Shown here: piece after piece, positions 44,992-54,829 of the stretch | Numbering within the stretch: the first letter of the stretch is position 1 | How the letters are laid out: every line of letters begins with the position of its first letter | Source of the DNA: Mucilaginibacter sp. KACC 22773 | GTDB lineage: Bacteria > Bacteroidota > Bacteroidia > Sphingobacteriales > Sphingobacteriaceae | Length of the DNA: 64,000 bases | Direction: 5' to 3' | Assembly (NCBI RefSeq): GCF_028736215.1 | Contig: NZ_CP117883.1 | Span: 3,844,001 to 3,908,000, forward strand | Made by a program: the position numbers and the translations under genes | The notes under the pieces: model-generated | Seen by the model: only the letters and a program-made list of their open reading frames with translations | Told to the model about the DNA's origin: nothing | The model's database searches: none

Positions 44992-45993
44992 ATGAAAAAA
45001 CAAATTTTAACTTTTATCGTAGCAATAATCGGTTTAGCACCGTTTAGCCTAAAAGCCCAAACCTACGCGGCTGATAAAACCATCGCACTGACCGGCGATG
45101 GCGGGTACGATTACCTGGCCATTGATAAAGTAAACAACCGTTTATATGTATCGCATGGCACCCAGGTAAACGTTATTGACATGGCAACCGATAAAGAAGT
45201 GGGCTCCATTGATAACATGAAAGGCATACACGGTATTGCCATAGTAAATAAACTAAACCGCGGCTTTATTACCGATGGCAAGGCCAACGCGGTGGTTGCT
45301 TTCGATATTAAAACCCTGAAAACAATCACTACTATCCCACTTACCGATGCTAAAGGGCCGGATGCTATTATGTATGATTCTTATTCAGATCGTATTTTCA
45401 GCTTCAACGGCGAAAGCAATAACTCTTCGGTTATCGACCCAAAAACTTTAAAACAGGTTGGCACAGTGGCCCTGGGCGGAGGCCCCGAATTTGCGGTACC
45501 AGATGGCAAAGGCAAAATATATAATAACCTGGAAGATAAAAACAGCCTGAACGTTATTGACAGCAAAGCCCTAAAGGTAATTAAAAACTACCCCTTGACG
45601 CCATGTGGCGGCCCTACCGGCCTTGCTTTAGATGCTGCCAACCAGCGGGTATTTACTGTTTGCCGCGAAAATAAGGGGATGAGTGTTGTTGATATCAACA
45701 CGGGTAAAGTAACTGCCACCATACCAATTGGCGCAGGCGTTGATGCTGTGGCTTATGATGCTGAAACCAAGCTTATATTTTGCTCCAATGGTGATGGCAC
45801 AACCACCATTATCAAACAAAAATCGGCAGACGATTATAGCGTTATTCAAACGTTAAAAACTGCGGTGCGTGCTAAAACTTTGGCGCTGGACACCAAAACT
45901 CACAAAATTTATTTAAGCGTGGCCGAGTTTGAGCCAGGCACACGCAAAGCACTGCCCGGCACCTTTAAAGCACTGGTTTACAAGCTACAGTAA
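44992..45993 (+). CDS. YncE-like secreted beta-propeller protein
   Basis: 333 aa with a signal peptide ending LKAQ. Seven YVTN-type blades are visible as repeats of the form NRLYVSHGTQVNVIDMATDKEV, DRIFSFNGESNNSSVIDPKT and QRVFTVCRENKGMSVVDINTG broken by loops. It is periplasmic; YncE-like proteins bind DNA or other partners and their biochemical role is poorly defined. It lies 119 bp after the RND pump gene and may or may not belong to its transcript. Confidence 0.85.
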   Translation: MKKQILTFIVAIIGLAPFSLKAQTYAADKTIALTGDGGYDYLAIDKVNNRLYVSHGTQVNVIDMATDKEVGSIDNMKGIHGIAIVNKLNRGFITDGKANAVVAFDIKTLKTITTIPLTDAKGPDAIMYDSYSDRIFSFNGESNNSSVIDPKTLKQVGTVALGGGPEFAVPDGKGKIYNNLEDKNSLNVIDSKALKVIKNYPLTPCGGPTGLALDAANQRVFTVCRENKGMSVVDINTGKVTATIPIGAGVDAVAYDAETKLIFCSNGDGTTTIIKQKSADDYSVIQTLKTAVRAKTLALDTKTHKIYLSVAEFEPGTRKALPGTFKALVYKLQ

Positions 45994-46112
45994 GCTTATT
46001 TTTATATAAAAAAATCATGAAATGTTTGTGAATTTCAAGTATCTAACTTTTATTTTGACTGCAAAATGATATTTTCAAAACGTTATTCCTATATTTAACG
46101 TTTACATATTAT

Positions 46113-47123
46113 ATGATTAAAAGAACTGATTTTGTTTATTCTTCCGAGTCTGAACCACATCGTATCCGTACAAAAAAAATTTTAAAGCAGTTTCCGCAAT
46201 TGCGTAAGCTGATAGGTAAAAATCCCAATACCATATTTGCCATTATTGGTTTGGTAGCGTTCCAGGTAGTTTTAGCCTGGTTTCTGCGCGATCAATCATG
46301 GTGGTGGGTATTTGGTGCAGCCTACCTGTTGGGCGCCTTTGCCGATCATGCATTGTTTGTGATGATTCACGAATGTACCCACCAATTGCTGTTTAAAAAC
46401 CGTAACGCCAATCGTTGGGCTTCTATGTTTGCCAATTTGCCGCAAATATTGCCAAGCGCAATCTCGTTCGAAAAATACCATATCAAGCACCACTCCTTTC
46501 AGGGTGTGCATGAACTGGATGCCGATTTGCCAAACAAATGGGAAGCAAAACTCATCAGCAATTCGTTTTTTGGCAAAGCGCTTTGGTTATTGTTTTTCCC
46601 GGTATTCCAGCTTTTCCGTCTATCACGCTTAAGAGAGATACATCCTATTGATGGCTGGATAATTACCAACTTTTTGTTGCAGGTTATTTTTACCACCGCT
46701 ATTGCTTACTTTATGGGCTGGCATTCGGTAGCGTTTTTACTGCTTAGCTTTTCCTTCTCGGTAGGCCTGCACCCGCTTGGCGCACGCTGGATACAGGAGC
46801 ATTACCTTACCCACAGCGTGGAGCAGGAAACTTACAGTTACTATGGTAATTTCAACGCGGTGGCTTTCAATGTAGGCTTCCATAACGAGCACCACGATTT
46901 TCCGTCTATCCCCTGGAATAAATTACCCGAGATCAAGAAAACCGCTCCTGAATTTTATGATACGCTATATTATCATACCTCATGGACCAAACTATTTTTC
47001 CGGTTTCTTTTTGACAGAGAAATTTCCCTTTTTAACCGCATCCTGCGTAAGGACCGCGGCCGGGTTGCACTCACCGATGTATCCAAGCCCGATGTGGAAA
47101 TGGAAATGGTAAAAGAACACTAA
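46113..47123 (+). CDS. Sphingolipid delta-4 desaturase (DES1)-like membrane desaturase
   Basis: 336 aa. It carries the DES-type N-terminus (DFVYSSESEPHRIRTKKIL), three His boxes HECTH (86-90), HIKHH (123-127) and HNEHH (257-261), and conserved neighbours GVHELDADLP, GLHPLGARWIQEHY, ETYSYYG and HDFPSIPWNKLP. These match eukaryotic dihydroceramide delta-4 desaturase much more closely than ordinary acyl-CoA desaturases. It is a di-iron enzyme with four membrane helices. Sphingobacteria make dihydroceramides, so the likely reaction is insertion of the 4,5 double bond. The family is firm; the substrate is inferred. Confidence 0.88.
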   Translation: MIKRTDFVYSSESEPHRIRTKKILKQFPQLRKLIGKNPNTIFAIIGLVAFQVVLAWFLRDQSWWWVFGAAYLLGAFADHALFVMIHECTHQLLFKNRNANRWASMFANLPQILPSAISFEKYHIKHHSFQGVHELDADLPNKWEAKLISNSFFGKALWLLFFPVFQLFRLSRLREIHPIDGWIITNFLLQVIFTTAIAYFMGWHSVAFLLLSFSFSVGLHPLGARWIQEHYLTHSVEQETYSYYGNFNAVAFNVGFHNEHHDFPSIPWNKLPEIKKTAPEFYDTLYYHTSWTKLFFRFLFDREISLFNRILRKDRGRVALTDVSKPDVEMEMVKEH

Positions 47124-47162
47124 AACAAGAAAGGGCATTTCATCAATGCCCTTTCTTGTTTT
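47123..47162. terminator. Rho-independent terminator
   Basis: AACAAGAAAGGGCATT pairs exactly with AATGCCCTTTCTTGTT around TCATC, right after the desaturase stop, with A and T runs on each side. It separates the desaturase from the hydroxylase-like gene. Confidence 0.9.
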
Positions 47163-47320
47163 ATCACACTCTACTGGCTGCTAATTGCTTACAAGCTAAA
47201 ACCAATCGAAATTATGCTCATTTTTTTTGACAGAAAAATGAATATTTAATGAAGAATTAACATAGGATTAAGGTAATTGTAACAAAGTTATTATCTTTAA
47301 ATCTCTATTTTAATTTGACT

Positions 47321-48154
47321 ATGCACAAACTGAGCTTATTTTTTTCTCAGCACGAAGACCTTACGCAAGTACTTTTATACGCCTGTGTAATTACGGGTCT
47401 GTGGTTTGCCGAAATGCTGGCCTCTTTTGACGGAATAAAGATCAAATGGAAACACACCTCGGTCAACACCTTATTCATATTTACTGCCCTGCCTATCCAA
47501 CTGGTATTAACCACGTTTGTAGTTTTAATATCCGGCTGGGCTACTGCCCACCATTGGGGGCTTATCAATTTTATCCCTTTTCATACCAATCCATGGGTAT
47601 ATTACATCGTGATGTTTATGATGATGGATTTTTGCGAATATGTTTACCATGTTACCATGCATAAGATAGAGCCGTTGTGGAAATTTCACCTGGTGCACCA
47701 CAGCGATCTGAAGGTGGATGTATCTACCACCATCAGGGAACATCCTTGTGAAACGTGCATCCGCACCTGTTTTTTAATGCTTTGGGTATTTATTTGTGGA
47801 CCAGCCATCAGCGTTTTGATATTAAGGCAAACCTTCCAGTCGTTTTCAAATATTGTCGCCCATACCGAGTTCCAGCTACCTTCAAGGCTCAACAAAATTA
47901 TCGGCCTGGTATTTATTACCCCCAACCTGCATCACGTACACCACCACTACCAGCTGCCTTACACCGACTGTAACTATGGTGATGTGTTAAGCATTTGGGA
48001 CAGACTGTTTGGCACCTATACCAATGTGGATAGGAAAGATATCATTTTTGGCATTGACACCCACATGGACGAAAATCTGAATGGTAGATTTTTAAATGTA
48101 TTAAAACTTCCGTTTCAAAAATTCGATCATCCCCAAAGGCGTAAAAAAGTGTAA
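47321..48154 (+). CDS. Sterol desaturase/fatty acid hydroxylase superfamily protein
   Basis: 277 aa from MHKLSLFF at 47321; a TTG six bases earlier is unlikely. Four membrane helices carry the di-iron histidine cluster: H110/H114, H123/H126/H127 (FHLVHHSDL), H141 and NLHHVHHHY (204-209). The superfamily includes sphingolipid C4-hydroxylase SUR2, ceramide hydroxylases and sterol desaturases. Next to a DES1-like desaturase, a sphingoid-base or ceramide hydroxylase role is attractive but not provable from the sequence. A strong terminator separates the two, so they are probably transcribed independently. Confidence 0.85.
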   Translation: MHKLSLFFSQHEDLTQVLLYACVITGLWFAEMLASFDGIKIKWKHTSVNTLFIFTALPIQLVLTTFVVLISGWATAHHWGLINFIPFHTNPWVYYIVMFMMMDFCEYVYHVTMHKIEPLWKFHLVHHSDLKVDVSTTIREHPCETCIRTCFLMLWVFICGPAISVLILRQTFQSFSNIVAHTEFQLPSRLNKIIGLVFITPNLHHVHHHYQLPYTDCNYGDVLSIWDRLFGTYTNVDRKDIIFGIDTHMDENLNGRFLNVLKLPFQKFDHPQRRKKV

Positions 48155-48307
48155 ATTGTAGGATACTTCCCATTTGGGAGCAAATGGTACATCAAGGCAG
48201 CATCCTTTTTTCGGCCTTATTTTTGCATAGTTTGTTAAAAATTGCATTTAACTAATGCGAACTTCATACTAATATGATTTATTTGCGTTATTATTTGCAA
48301 CATTAAC

Positions 48308-49213
48308 ATGAGCCGAAGAAAGAAATTACAGATCCTGATACCCTTTGTAATGCTGCTATTTTTAGGCGCATATGCCAAGCACCGTTTATTGGATAAAAAA
48401 CCAATAAGCGGCACGTTGAGCAACAAGCTAATGGACGAAACATCGGGAATAGCGGCTTCATCTATCAACCCCGATGTATATTATGTACATAATGACAGCG
48501 GTGATACCAGCCGTTTTTTTTCGATAAATCCTGAAGGCAAATTAAAGGCCACCATTTATTTTAAGGGAGACAAGAATATACAATCAGGTGTTCAGGACTG
48601 CGAGGATATTGCCGTTGGCCCTGGTCCGCAAAAAGGCAAAAGCTATGTTTATCTCGGCGATATTGGCGATAACGCTCAAAATCGGAAGGTAATTACTGTT
48701 TACCGTTTTTTGGAAAACACCTTATGGGCACAGGATACTACAACACATGCCGTACCCGTAGCTGTTAATTTAAAGTATCCGGATGGTCCGAAAGATGCTG
48801 AAACGTTAATGATTGACCCGCTTGAAAAGCTTTTATATATTGTAACCAAGCGTGGCGACACCGTGGCTGTGTATACGGCGCCATTAAGTTATAAAGCCAA
48901 TGATACGCTTACCTTAACCAGGCATACCAAATTATTTTTCCCCGGTTTTAAACCTTTTAAATGGATCACCGCGGGTGATATCTCCAAAGACGGCAAGCAG
49001 ATTCTGCTAAAAAGCTACGAAAAGGTTTACTATTGGCAACGCCAGCCCCATGAGCATGTATGGGATGCCATGGCCAGGAAACCAAGGGAGCTGCCTTACA
49101 CTATTGAAAAACAAGGTGAAGCCATAGGTTTTACACCCGATGGCAAAGGATACTATACTACAAGCGAGGGCGTATTTTCGCCCATTTACTATTACGATAG
49201 CCCGGAAAAATAA
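48308..49213 (+). CDS. Secreted beta-propeller-like hypothetical protein
   Basis: 301 aa with an N-terminal hydrophobic anchor (LQILIPFVMLLFLGAYA). The body has blade-like repeats: LMDETSGIAASSINPDVYYVHNDSGD with breaks, QDCEDIAVGPGPQKGKSYVYLGDIGDNAQNR split, and EAIGFTPDGKGYYTTSEG. The motifs DSGD and GDIGDN are typical of a Bacteroidota propeller group of unknown function. It could be a secreted hydrolase or binding protein. Confidence 0.7.
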   Translation: MSRRKKLQILIPFVMLLFLGAYAKHRLLDKKPISGTLSNKLMDETSGIAASSINPDVYYVHNDSGDTSRFFSINPEGKLKATIYFKGDKNIQSGVQDCEDIAVGPGPQKGKSYVYLGDIGDNAQNRKVITVYRFLENTLWAQDTTTHAVPVAVNLKYPDGPKDAETLMIDPLEKLLYIVTKRGDTVAVYTAPLSYKANDTLTLTRHTKLFFPGFKPFKWITAGDISKDGKQILLKSYEKVYYWQRQPHEHVWDAMARKPRELPYTIEKQGEAIGFTPDGKGYYTTSEGVFSPIYYYDSPEK

Positions 49214-49240
49214 ATCGATAGCGAGTTAAAGCACCAAATA

Positions 49241-49278
49241 AAAAATGCCCGTGAAATATAAAACTTCACAGGCATTTT
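49241..49278. terminator. Bidirectional terminator between convergent genes
   Basis: AAAATGCC and GGCATTTT close the stem, with GTGAA/TTCAC inside. It lies between the propeller gene and the convergent GH27 gene and has A and T runs suited to both directions. Confidence 0.8.
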
Positions 49279-49313
49279 CTATTAAGTTGCCGGCAGCAAA
49301 CGTTGCTCCCGGG

Positions 49314-51542
49314 CTATTTTTCTACCCTCAACAACAACACACCATGTGGTGCAACTTTAGCGGTTAAGGCATTGCCGGTAACCACAATATACTTTTGCTG
49401 CCAGGCATCCCTGAATTTGGTATAACCTGCTATAGCAGGATCGGCTTTATCAAGGCTTATGGTCTGGTATTTATCGGATGTATTGAACAGGCCGATTGCC
49501 TTGCCGCCATCTTTCAACTCTTTTACCCAAACCTGGTAATCATCTTTTTTGATATATTGGCTTGCGCCTTTACCTAATGCGTCCTGGTCAATTGCCAGTA
49601 CTTCATCGTTGGTAAGCAGGCTTAACGTAAAGGCATCCAGGTGCCCCATATCGCAACCAATTAACAGAGGCGATGCCAACAGGCTCCACAAGCTGATATG
49701 TGTATACTGCTCATCAAACGTAAGCCTGGTGTTATGCAGGCTTGGGCCCCATCCTACTTTGCCAACAACCAGCATATCCGGATCGTTAAAATGGCCGGGC
49801 TGGGCATGTGGCGCTGCCTGTCCCTGGTTAAAGCCGATGGTTGACATACTTTGCCAGGTATCCTGGATATCGCCTGTTGTGCGCCAGCTATTGCCGTTTA
49901 CATCGGCACCCCACTCCCATACATTGCCCCAGCCGTACTGGCAAAGGCTATACATGATATCGCGGTTTACTTTACCTAATGCGGCCTGCATTACCTGGTA
50001 AGGCTTTTTCAGTCCATCAAGGTCGGGTTTGGGTGCAATATCCGAGTATGAGCACCAATCGTATTTTAAATAGTCGATACCCCAGTCGGCGTAGGTTTGG
50101 GCATCCTGGTCTTCATGCTGCCAGCTGCCTAAAAACCCACCGCAGGTACGCGGGCCCGGCGACGAATAAATACCCATGCGCAAGCCTAAACCATGTACAA
50201 AATCGGTAAGACCTTTCATATCGGGGAATTTGCTATTGGCTACAATTTTGCCATCAGCAGCGCGGTTTTCCGCTTCCCATCCATCATCAATATTAATATA
50301 AGCCCAACCGTGCGCGCTCAGTTTATCAATCATGGCTTTGGCAGATATGCGTACCTTTTCGTCGTTAACACTCAGGCCCCAGGCGTTCCAGCTGTTCCAG
50401 CCTAAAGCAGGGGTTAAGCCAATATTATCGCCAATGCTAATGGCAAATTGTTTTGTTTTAGCACCAAGGCTATTGCTTACCGTAAAAGTTACCGGGTAGT
50501 TACCCTTTTGCGCTACCGAACCGCTGATTACCCCGGTTGCGGCATCTACCTTTAAACCTTCTGGAAGCCCTGCAACCTTGTACAATAATGGCCTTTTACC
50601 TGTAGCAGGTATCAGGTAAAGAAATGGGTGGCCCGGCCGGGCGCCAAATACATCGGCACCATTAATTTTCACCTTAGCCGTTGGGTAAGGCGTTAAAATA
50701 TAGGGCGTAGTTTCTGTCTGTACTATCGATTTTCCTGATTTGGTATCGGTAAAAGTGTAGCTGATAGTATATGATCTTTTTGCCAGGCGCGCTATCGAAA
50801 ACGAGTAGGTAAACGGCTTGCCACTGGTAAAATTGGCCGGATTTGTTTTTTCGTAAAGCACGGTACCGTTTTCCGGGTCGGTTACTTTAAATGCAAGGGT
50901 GCCGCTGTATTGGTAAGCATTTGTGGTGTGTAGTTTAACACTTTTGCTAAGGCTGTTGTTGTCGCCGTAAACAAAATCGGCCTCGGTATTTACAGCCACA
51001 TGGTCCATTACATCGGCCATGGTGATGTTAAATGTGCTGCCGTAGCCGCTGGTTACCAAACCGCCATCGCCGCCGGTATCAAATATCCGTACTGCCAGCA
51101 CGTTTTCTTTATCCCACAAAATAGCGGGATTGTTTGCTGCTATGGTATATGAGCGGCCGCCATAATGGCCATCTTTTATAGTACCGCCGTAACCGCCATA
51201 TTTGGCTACCAGTTTACCGTTAAGGTAAACCTCATCATTATCATCAACAGTACCTAAATTTAAGCGGAGGCTATCTTTCAGATACGATTTATCTTTTAAT
51301 GACGAAGGAATAACCACTTTGGTACGGTACCAACCGAAGCCATCATAATTGGGATGGCCCTGGCGTTCCCAGTTGTCGTTAAGGTTGGCAACCTGCCAGT
51401 GCTGGTCGTTATAAGTTGGCGACGCCCACTGGGCCGAATCGCCGACTGTAAATTTCCAGCCTTTGCTAATGGAAACCTCCTGCGCCGAAGCTGTCAGGAA
51501 ACCCGTCGCAAGGAATAACATGGTAAAAATTTTTCTTATCAT
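49314..51542 (-). CDS. Alpha-galactosidase-like glycoside hydrolase, GH27
   Basis: 742 aa from MIRKIFTMLFL at 51542 (signal peptide to ASAQ). The N-terminal beta-sandwich (ISKGWKFTVGDSAQW) is a sugar-binding jelly-roll, followed by a putative Ig domain (GLPEGLKVDAATGVISGSV). The GH27 barrel starts TPALGWNSWNAWG and has YLKYDWCSY with nucleophile D495 and RTTGDIQDTW with acid/base D558. A C-terminal beta domain ends in LLLRVEK. It is exported and probably cleaves terminal alpha-galactose or beta-L-arabinopyranose. It lies on the same strand as the GH127 gene. Confidence 0.9.
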   Translation of the reverse strand: MIRKIFTMLFLATGFLTASAQEVSISKGWKFTVGDSAQWASPTYNDQHWQVANLNDNWERQGHPNYDGFGWYRTKVVIPSSLKDKSYLKDSLRLNLGTVDDNDEVYLNGKLVAKYGGYGGTIKDGHYGGRSYTIAANNPAILWDKENVLAVRIFDTGGDGGLVTSGYGSTFNITMADVMDHVAVNTEADFVYGDNNSLSKSVKLHTTNAYQYSGTLAFKVTDPENGTVLYEKTNPANFTSGKPFTYSFSIARLAKRSYTISYTFTDTKSGKSIVQTETTPYILTPYPTAKVKINGADVFGARPGHPFLYLIPATGKRPLLYKVAGLPEGLKVDAATGVISGSVAQKGNYPVTFTVSNSLGAKTKQFAISIGDNIGLTPALGWNSWNAWGLSVNDEKVRISAKAMIDKLSAHGWAYINIDDGWEAENRAADGKIVANSKFPDMKGLTDFVHGLGLRMGIYSSPGPRTCGGFLGSWQHEDQDAQTYADWGIDYLKYDWCSYSDIAPKPDLDGLKKPYQVMQAALGKVNRDIMYSLCQYGWGNVWEWGADVNGNSWRTTGDIQDTWQSMSTIGFNQGQAAPHAQPGHFNDPDMLVVGKVGWGPSLHNTRLTFDEQYTHISLWSLLASPLLIGCDMGHLDAFTLSLLTNDEVLAIDQDALGKGASQYIKKDDYQVWVKELKDGGKAIGLFNTSDKYQTISLDKADPAIAGYTKFRDAWQQKYIVVTGNALTAKVAPHGVLLLRVEK

Positions 51543-52092
51543 AATTAATGTTTTAATGATACCATTAAAAGTCGCCATAAATTAAGGCGGCCTGCAATTG
51601 GTTCAGAATGGTTTACTGGTTTTTTATACTTTTTAAAGGTATAAAGATTTCCAGAAAATAGAAATGTATGTGTAACATTTATTAAAAATGGGAATAGTCT
51701 AAAATCGTCATTGCGAGGTACGAAGCAATCCCCTACGTGCTAAGTCTCACATAGTTCGGGATTGCTTCGTACCTTATAATGACATGATTATAATGCGTTG
51801 ATTATCAAGCGTATTTTTTATTCCCCTCTCGAGAGGGGGCGCGGTAGGAGGTGCGTTGGCAGGGGTGTGTTTTTCCGCGTTTCATTGCGCGTGCATAACA
51901 CACCCCTCCGCCCCTCTCAAGAGGGGAATCGCACTTTTCCACCGCTTTTTAAAAGGAAGCGCAAATCTGATGGTACCCAGAATAACCCCATTTGCAACCA
52001 TGTCATTACTGTTTTTTCCAGCCGAAGCTGATGGATACTCGCTATGACGGTAGTTTAGGACATCAATTTAACGACAACGACCAGGCCGGCTT
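51543..52092. repeat. Repeat-filled intergenic gap
   Basis: It contains two palindromic elements. 51707-51783 has GTCATTGCGAGGTACGAAGC opposed by GCTTCGTACCTTATAATGAC. 51819-51930 has TTCCCCTCTCGAGAGGGG and GTGTGTT opposed by AACACACCCC and CCCCTCTCAAGAGGGGAA. The remainder has no gene. It separates the GH27 and GH127 genes. Confidence 0.8.
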
Positions 52093-54105
52093 TTACTTAC
52101 TCAACAAATCCACATACTTCACCTGCTCGGGGAACCAAACGGTCATCTCGCCTTTGCCGCGGTTTGCCCATGAGTAATATGGAATAGCGGTTAGCGTGCT
52201 GGTAACAGTGCTCACATTCTGATTAGCTTCATCAACATTAACACTTTTTACATCGGCCTTTAATGTCATTACGCCGTTTAGCAAATCGGCATTATAGGTT
52301 GGGGTAAAAACAACATTTTTAGGGATAATAAAACTGCTTGGCTTGCCGGCATTATCTTTCCACTCGGCGCAATACATGATAGGGCCGCGCTGGAGGGCGA
52401 TTTTGCCATTATCGTCGGCCAGTTTTTCGTTGGCTATTACACGTTGCACATCCATAGGCAGGGTAAGCTCTATCTTATCGTTCTTTTTCCATTTTTTGCT
52501 GATCACCGCATAGCCATGGTCCATCTGGTAATCAACGGCTTTACCGTTTACCTTTATTTCTATTTTTTGTGCCGATGATTTCTCGTAGCTGTACAAATCG
52601 GATGGGATAGCTTTATTCTGTGCCCAGCCCGGAATACGGATCCTGAGGTTCATATCCATAGCCGATGCAGGATCGATGTTGAATACCAAACCGCCCTCCC
52701 AGGGGTAATTATTCTGCTGGGTAATTTTAAGCGCCTTTTCGCCAACCTTCAAATTTGCCGATCCGCTGATGAACAGGTTTACATACACATCCTTGCCATT
52801 TTGGGCATACATATAACCGGGGATAGACGGAATTAACCGTACGATATTGGTTGGGCAGCAGGAGCAGGTAAACCAGCCCGAGCGCTCACGCTCAATATCC
52901 GGATGGGTAAAGCTATCGCGGATTTGCATAGCATTGGTGTAAAAGAAAGATTTACCATCGAGCCCAACACCCGAGATTAAGCCGTTATACAGGGTTTTCT
53001 CTAACAGATCGATATATTTTGAATCGCCGTGCAATAAAAACATCCTTTGGTTCCAGAAAACATTGCCTATAGCCGCGCAGGTTTCGTTGTAAGCGGTTGT
53101 GTTTGGCAGTTCGTAATTGCCGCCAAAGCGTTCACCATCGCCCACGGCGCCTATACTGCCCTGTACGTATATCTTTTTGCTCACCATGTTATCCCAGATC
53201 TTGTCAATAGCGGCGATATACTCTTTATCGCCGGTGAGGGCTGCAACATCTGTCATGCCCGAATACAGGTACATTGCCCGTACAGCATGGCCTTCGGCCT
53301 CCTCCTGGTTGGTAACGGGGGTATCATCCTGCCAGTAAACACCGTTTTCGAATGGATTTTTGCTTTTTTTGTTGTATTCCTTGTGGCCGCGGGCATCAAT
53401 AAAAAATTTGGCCAGGTCAAGGTACTCCTTTTTGCCGCTGATACGGTACAGGCGAACCAGGCCCATCTCAACAATTTCATGGCCGGGCGCAACCGTGCGT
53501 TTACCGGGGCCAAAAGTACGTACCAGCAAATCGGCGTTTTTAAGGGCGATATTTAAGAAATTACGTTTGCCGGTAGCCATAAAATGGGCGGCGGCGGCTT
53601 CGTACATATGGCCGGCATTGTAAAGCTCGTGGCTCATATTCTGCTCATTCACCCAGCGCTCGGGGCCGGCCCAGGCTTGCGGATGTATCGGATCGATAGT
53701 GCGGGCGGTGTATAGGTAGCCATCGGGTTCCTGCGCCTTGCCTACTATGGTGATCATCGAATCGAGGTAATGATCCAGCTGCTTATCAGGATGTACGGCT
53801 AACGAATATGATGCGCCTTCGATAGTTTTATAAATATCGGTATCATCAAAGGGGTAAGTGGTACAAAATTTACCCGAACGGGCCGCGGCCATCTGGAAAT
53901 TTTTTACCCTGCCGGTACTTTCGCAACGGGTAAACGATGCCGGAATAGTGGCCGTGCGGTTGGTTTCAATCCGCGAATTCCAGAAATGATCGGCCAGTTT
54001 TACATTGGTAAACGGAACCGGCTGAATAGGATAATCCTGCTGTTTTTGTGCAAAGGCCGAAAAGCCGCAGCATACAGCTAATAATAAACAGATGTTTTTA
54101 CGCAT
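52093..54105 (-). CDS. Beta-L-arabinofuranosidase-like hydrolase, GH127
   Basis: 670 aa with a signal peptide to AFAQ. It has the GH127 landmarks ADHFWNSRIETNRTATIPASF with breaks, EPDGYLYTARTID, EEAEGHAVRAMYLYSG, TAYNETCAAIGNVFWNQRM and SGWFTCSCCPTNIVRLIP. In the family, Cys in the CCP motif is the nucleophile and neighbouring Cys/Glu bind zinc; here the CCP cysteine is residue 417. A C-terminal beta domain follows. It cleaves terminal beta-L-arabinofuranose from plant polymers or glycoproteins. It sits next to a GH27 enzyme; no SusC/SusD pair is present. Confidence 0.9.
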   Translation of the reverse strand: MRKNICLLLAVCCGFSAFAQKQQDYPIQPVPFTNVKLADHFWNSRIETNRTATIPASFTRCESTGRVKNFQMAAARSGKFCTTYPFDDTDIYKTIEGASYSLAVHPDKQLDHYLDSMITIVGKAQEPDGYLYTARTIDPIHPQAWAGPERWVNEQNMSHELYNAGHMYEAAAAHFMATGKRNFLNIALKNADLLVRTFGPGKRTVAPGHEIVEMGLVRLYRISGKKEYLDLAKFFIDARGHKEYNKKSKNPFENGVYWQDDTPVTNQEEAEGHAVRAMYLYSGMTDVAALTGDKEYIAAIDKIWDNMVSKKIYVQGSIGAVGDGERFGGNYELPNTTAYNETCAAIGNVFWNQRMFLLHGDSKYIDLLEKTLYNGLISGVGLDGKSFFYTNAMQIRDSFTHPDIERERSGWFTCSCCPTNIVRLIPSIPGYMYAQNGKDVYVNLFISGSANLKVGEKALKITQQNNYPWEGGLVFNIDPASAMDMNLRIRIPGWAQNKAIPSDLYSYEKSSAQKIEIKVNGKAVDYQMDHGYAVISKKWKKNDKIELTLPMDVQRVIANEKLADDNGKIALQRGPIMYCAEWKDNAGKPSSFIIPKNVVFTPTYNADLLNGVMTLKADVKSVNVDEANQNVSTVTSTLTAIPYYSWANRGKGEMTVWFPEQVKYVDLLSK

Positions 54106-54340
54106 AACGGGTTAATATAATTGGCAATAACAATATAAAGATACTACATTTCAAATGTACATTAATTGTTGTTTTCACACTAATTAATTTTAACTGTTAT
54201 TAGCAGAAAATTACCCGCTGCTATATTGATACTATAAGCAACAACTCACGTCCGTAAAATCGACTTCAAGCGATAAATCAATGAAATAATAATTTATATC
54301 ATTTATAATCAGTTATTTATATTCTATACAGTACTTTGTA

Positions 54341-54372
54341 TTGCATAATACTATATAAAACACTTACCTTTA
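54341..54372 (+). promoter_or_regulatory. Candidate Bacteroidota-type promoter
   Basis: TTG at 54341-54343 is 21 bp from TACCTTTA at 54365-54372, close to the TTTG-N(17-23)-TAnnTTTG consensus, and about 23 bp upstream of the next start codon. Confidence 0.4.
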
Positions 54373-54394
54373 TTTTAAACTTAATCATCAGTAT

Positions 54395-54829
54395 ATGAAA
54401 ACAGCATTCGATTTAAAAAAAGCGGTTATTATCATCTTTTTGCTGGTAGCCGGCAGCACAACAGTTTTTGCGCAGTGCGACCAAACCGTAACCTTAACAT
54501 CATCAAAAACAAGTAAGGTTGATGACCAGGGCAACACTGACAGCAGGGATGAAAACACGGTTATTACCATTACTAAAACAGATGTAACCATTGTTCCCGG
54601 TGGCGACGATCACAAGATGTCGGGCCCAATCAGTTCAAAAACCTGCGACTGGAAAACGCCTTTTAAAGACGGCAAAACGGTTATAAAAGCGAAACTCAGT
54701 GATGACAATGGTCATGACAGAACAGCAACCATAACTATCACCGGCGTAGCGGGCAAAGTTACGCTTACGTTTGAAGCCGAGGAAAAGCCGGGAATGAAAA
54801 TCTTTGTTATAGCAGATAAATTTGAGTAG
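54395..54829 (+). CDS. Secreted hypothetical protein
   Basis: 144 aa with a signal peptide (hydrophobic run AVIIIFLLVAGSTTVFAQ). The mature part is a small beta-rich domain with many Asp/Lys/Thr residues and a pair of cysteines (C in QCDQTVTLTSS and C in KTCDWKTPF) that could form a disulfide. No family recognised. It is monocistronic with a candidate promoter upstream. Confidence 0.65.
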   Translation: MKTAFDLKKAVIIIFLLVAGSTTVFAQCDQTVTLTSSKTSKVDDQGNTDSRDENTVITITKTDVTIVPGGDDHKMSGPISSKTCDWKTPFKDGKTVIKAKLSDDNGHDRTATITITGVAGKVTLTFEAEEKPGMKIFVIADKFE

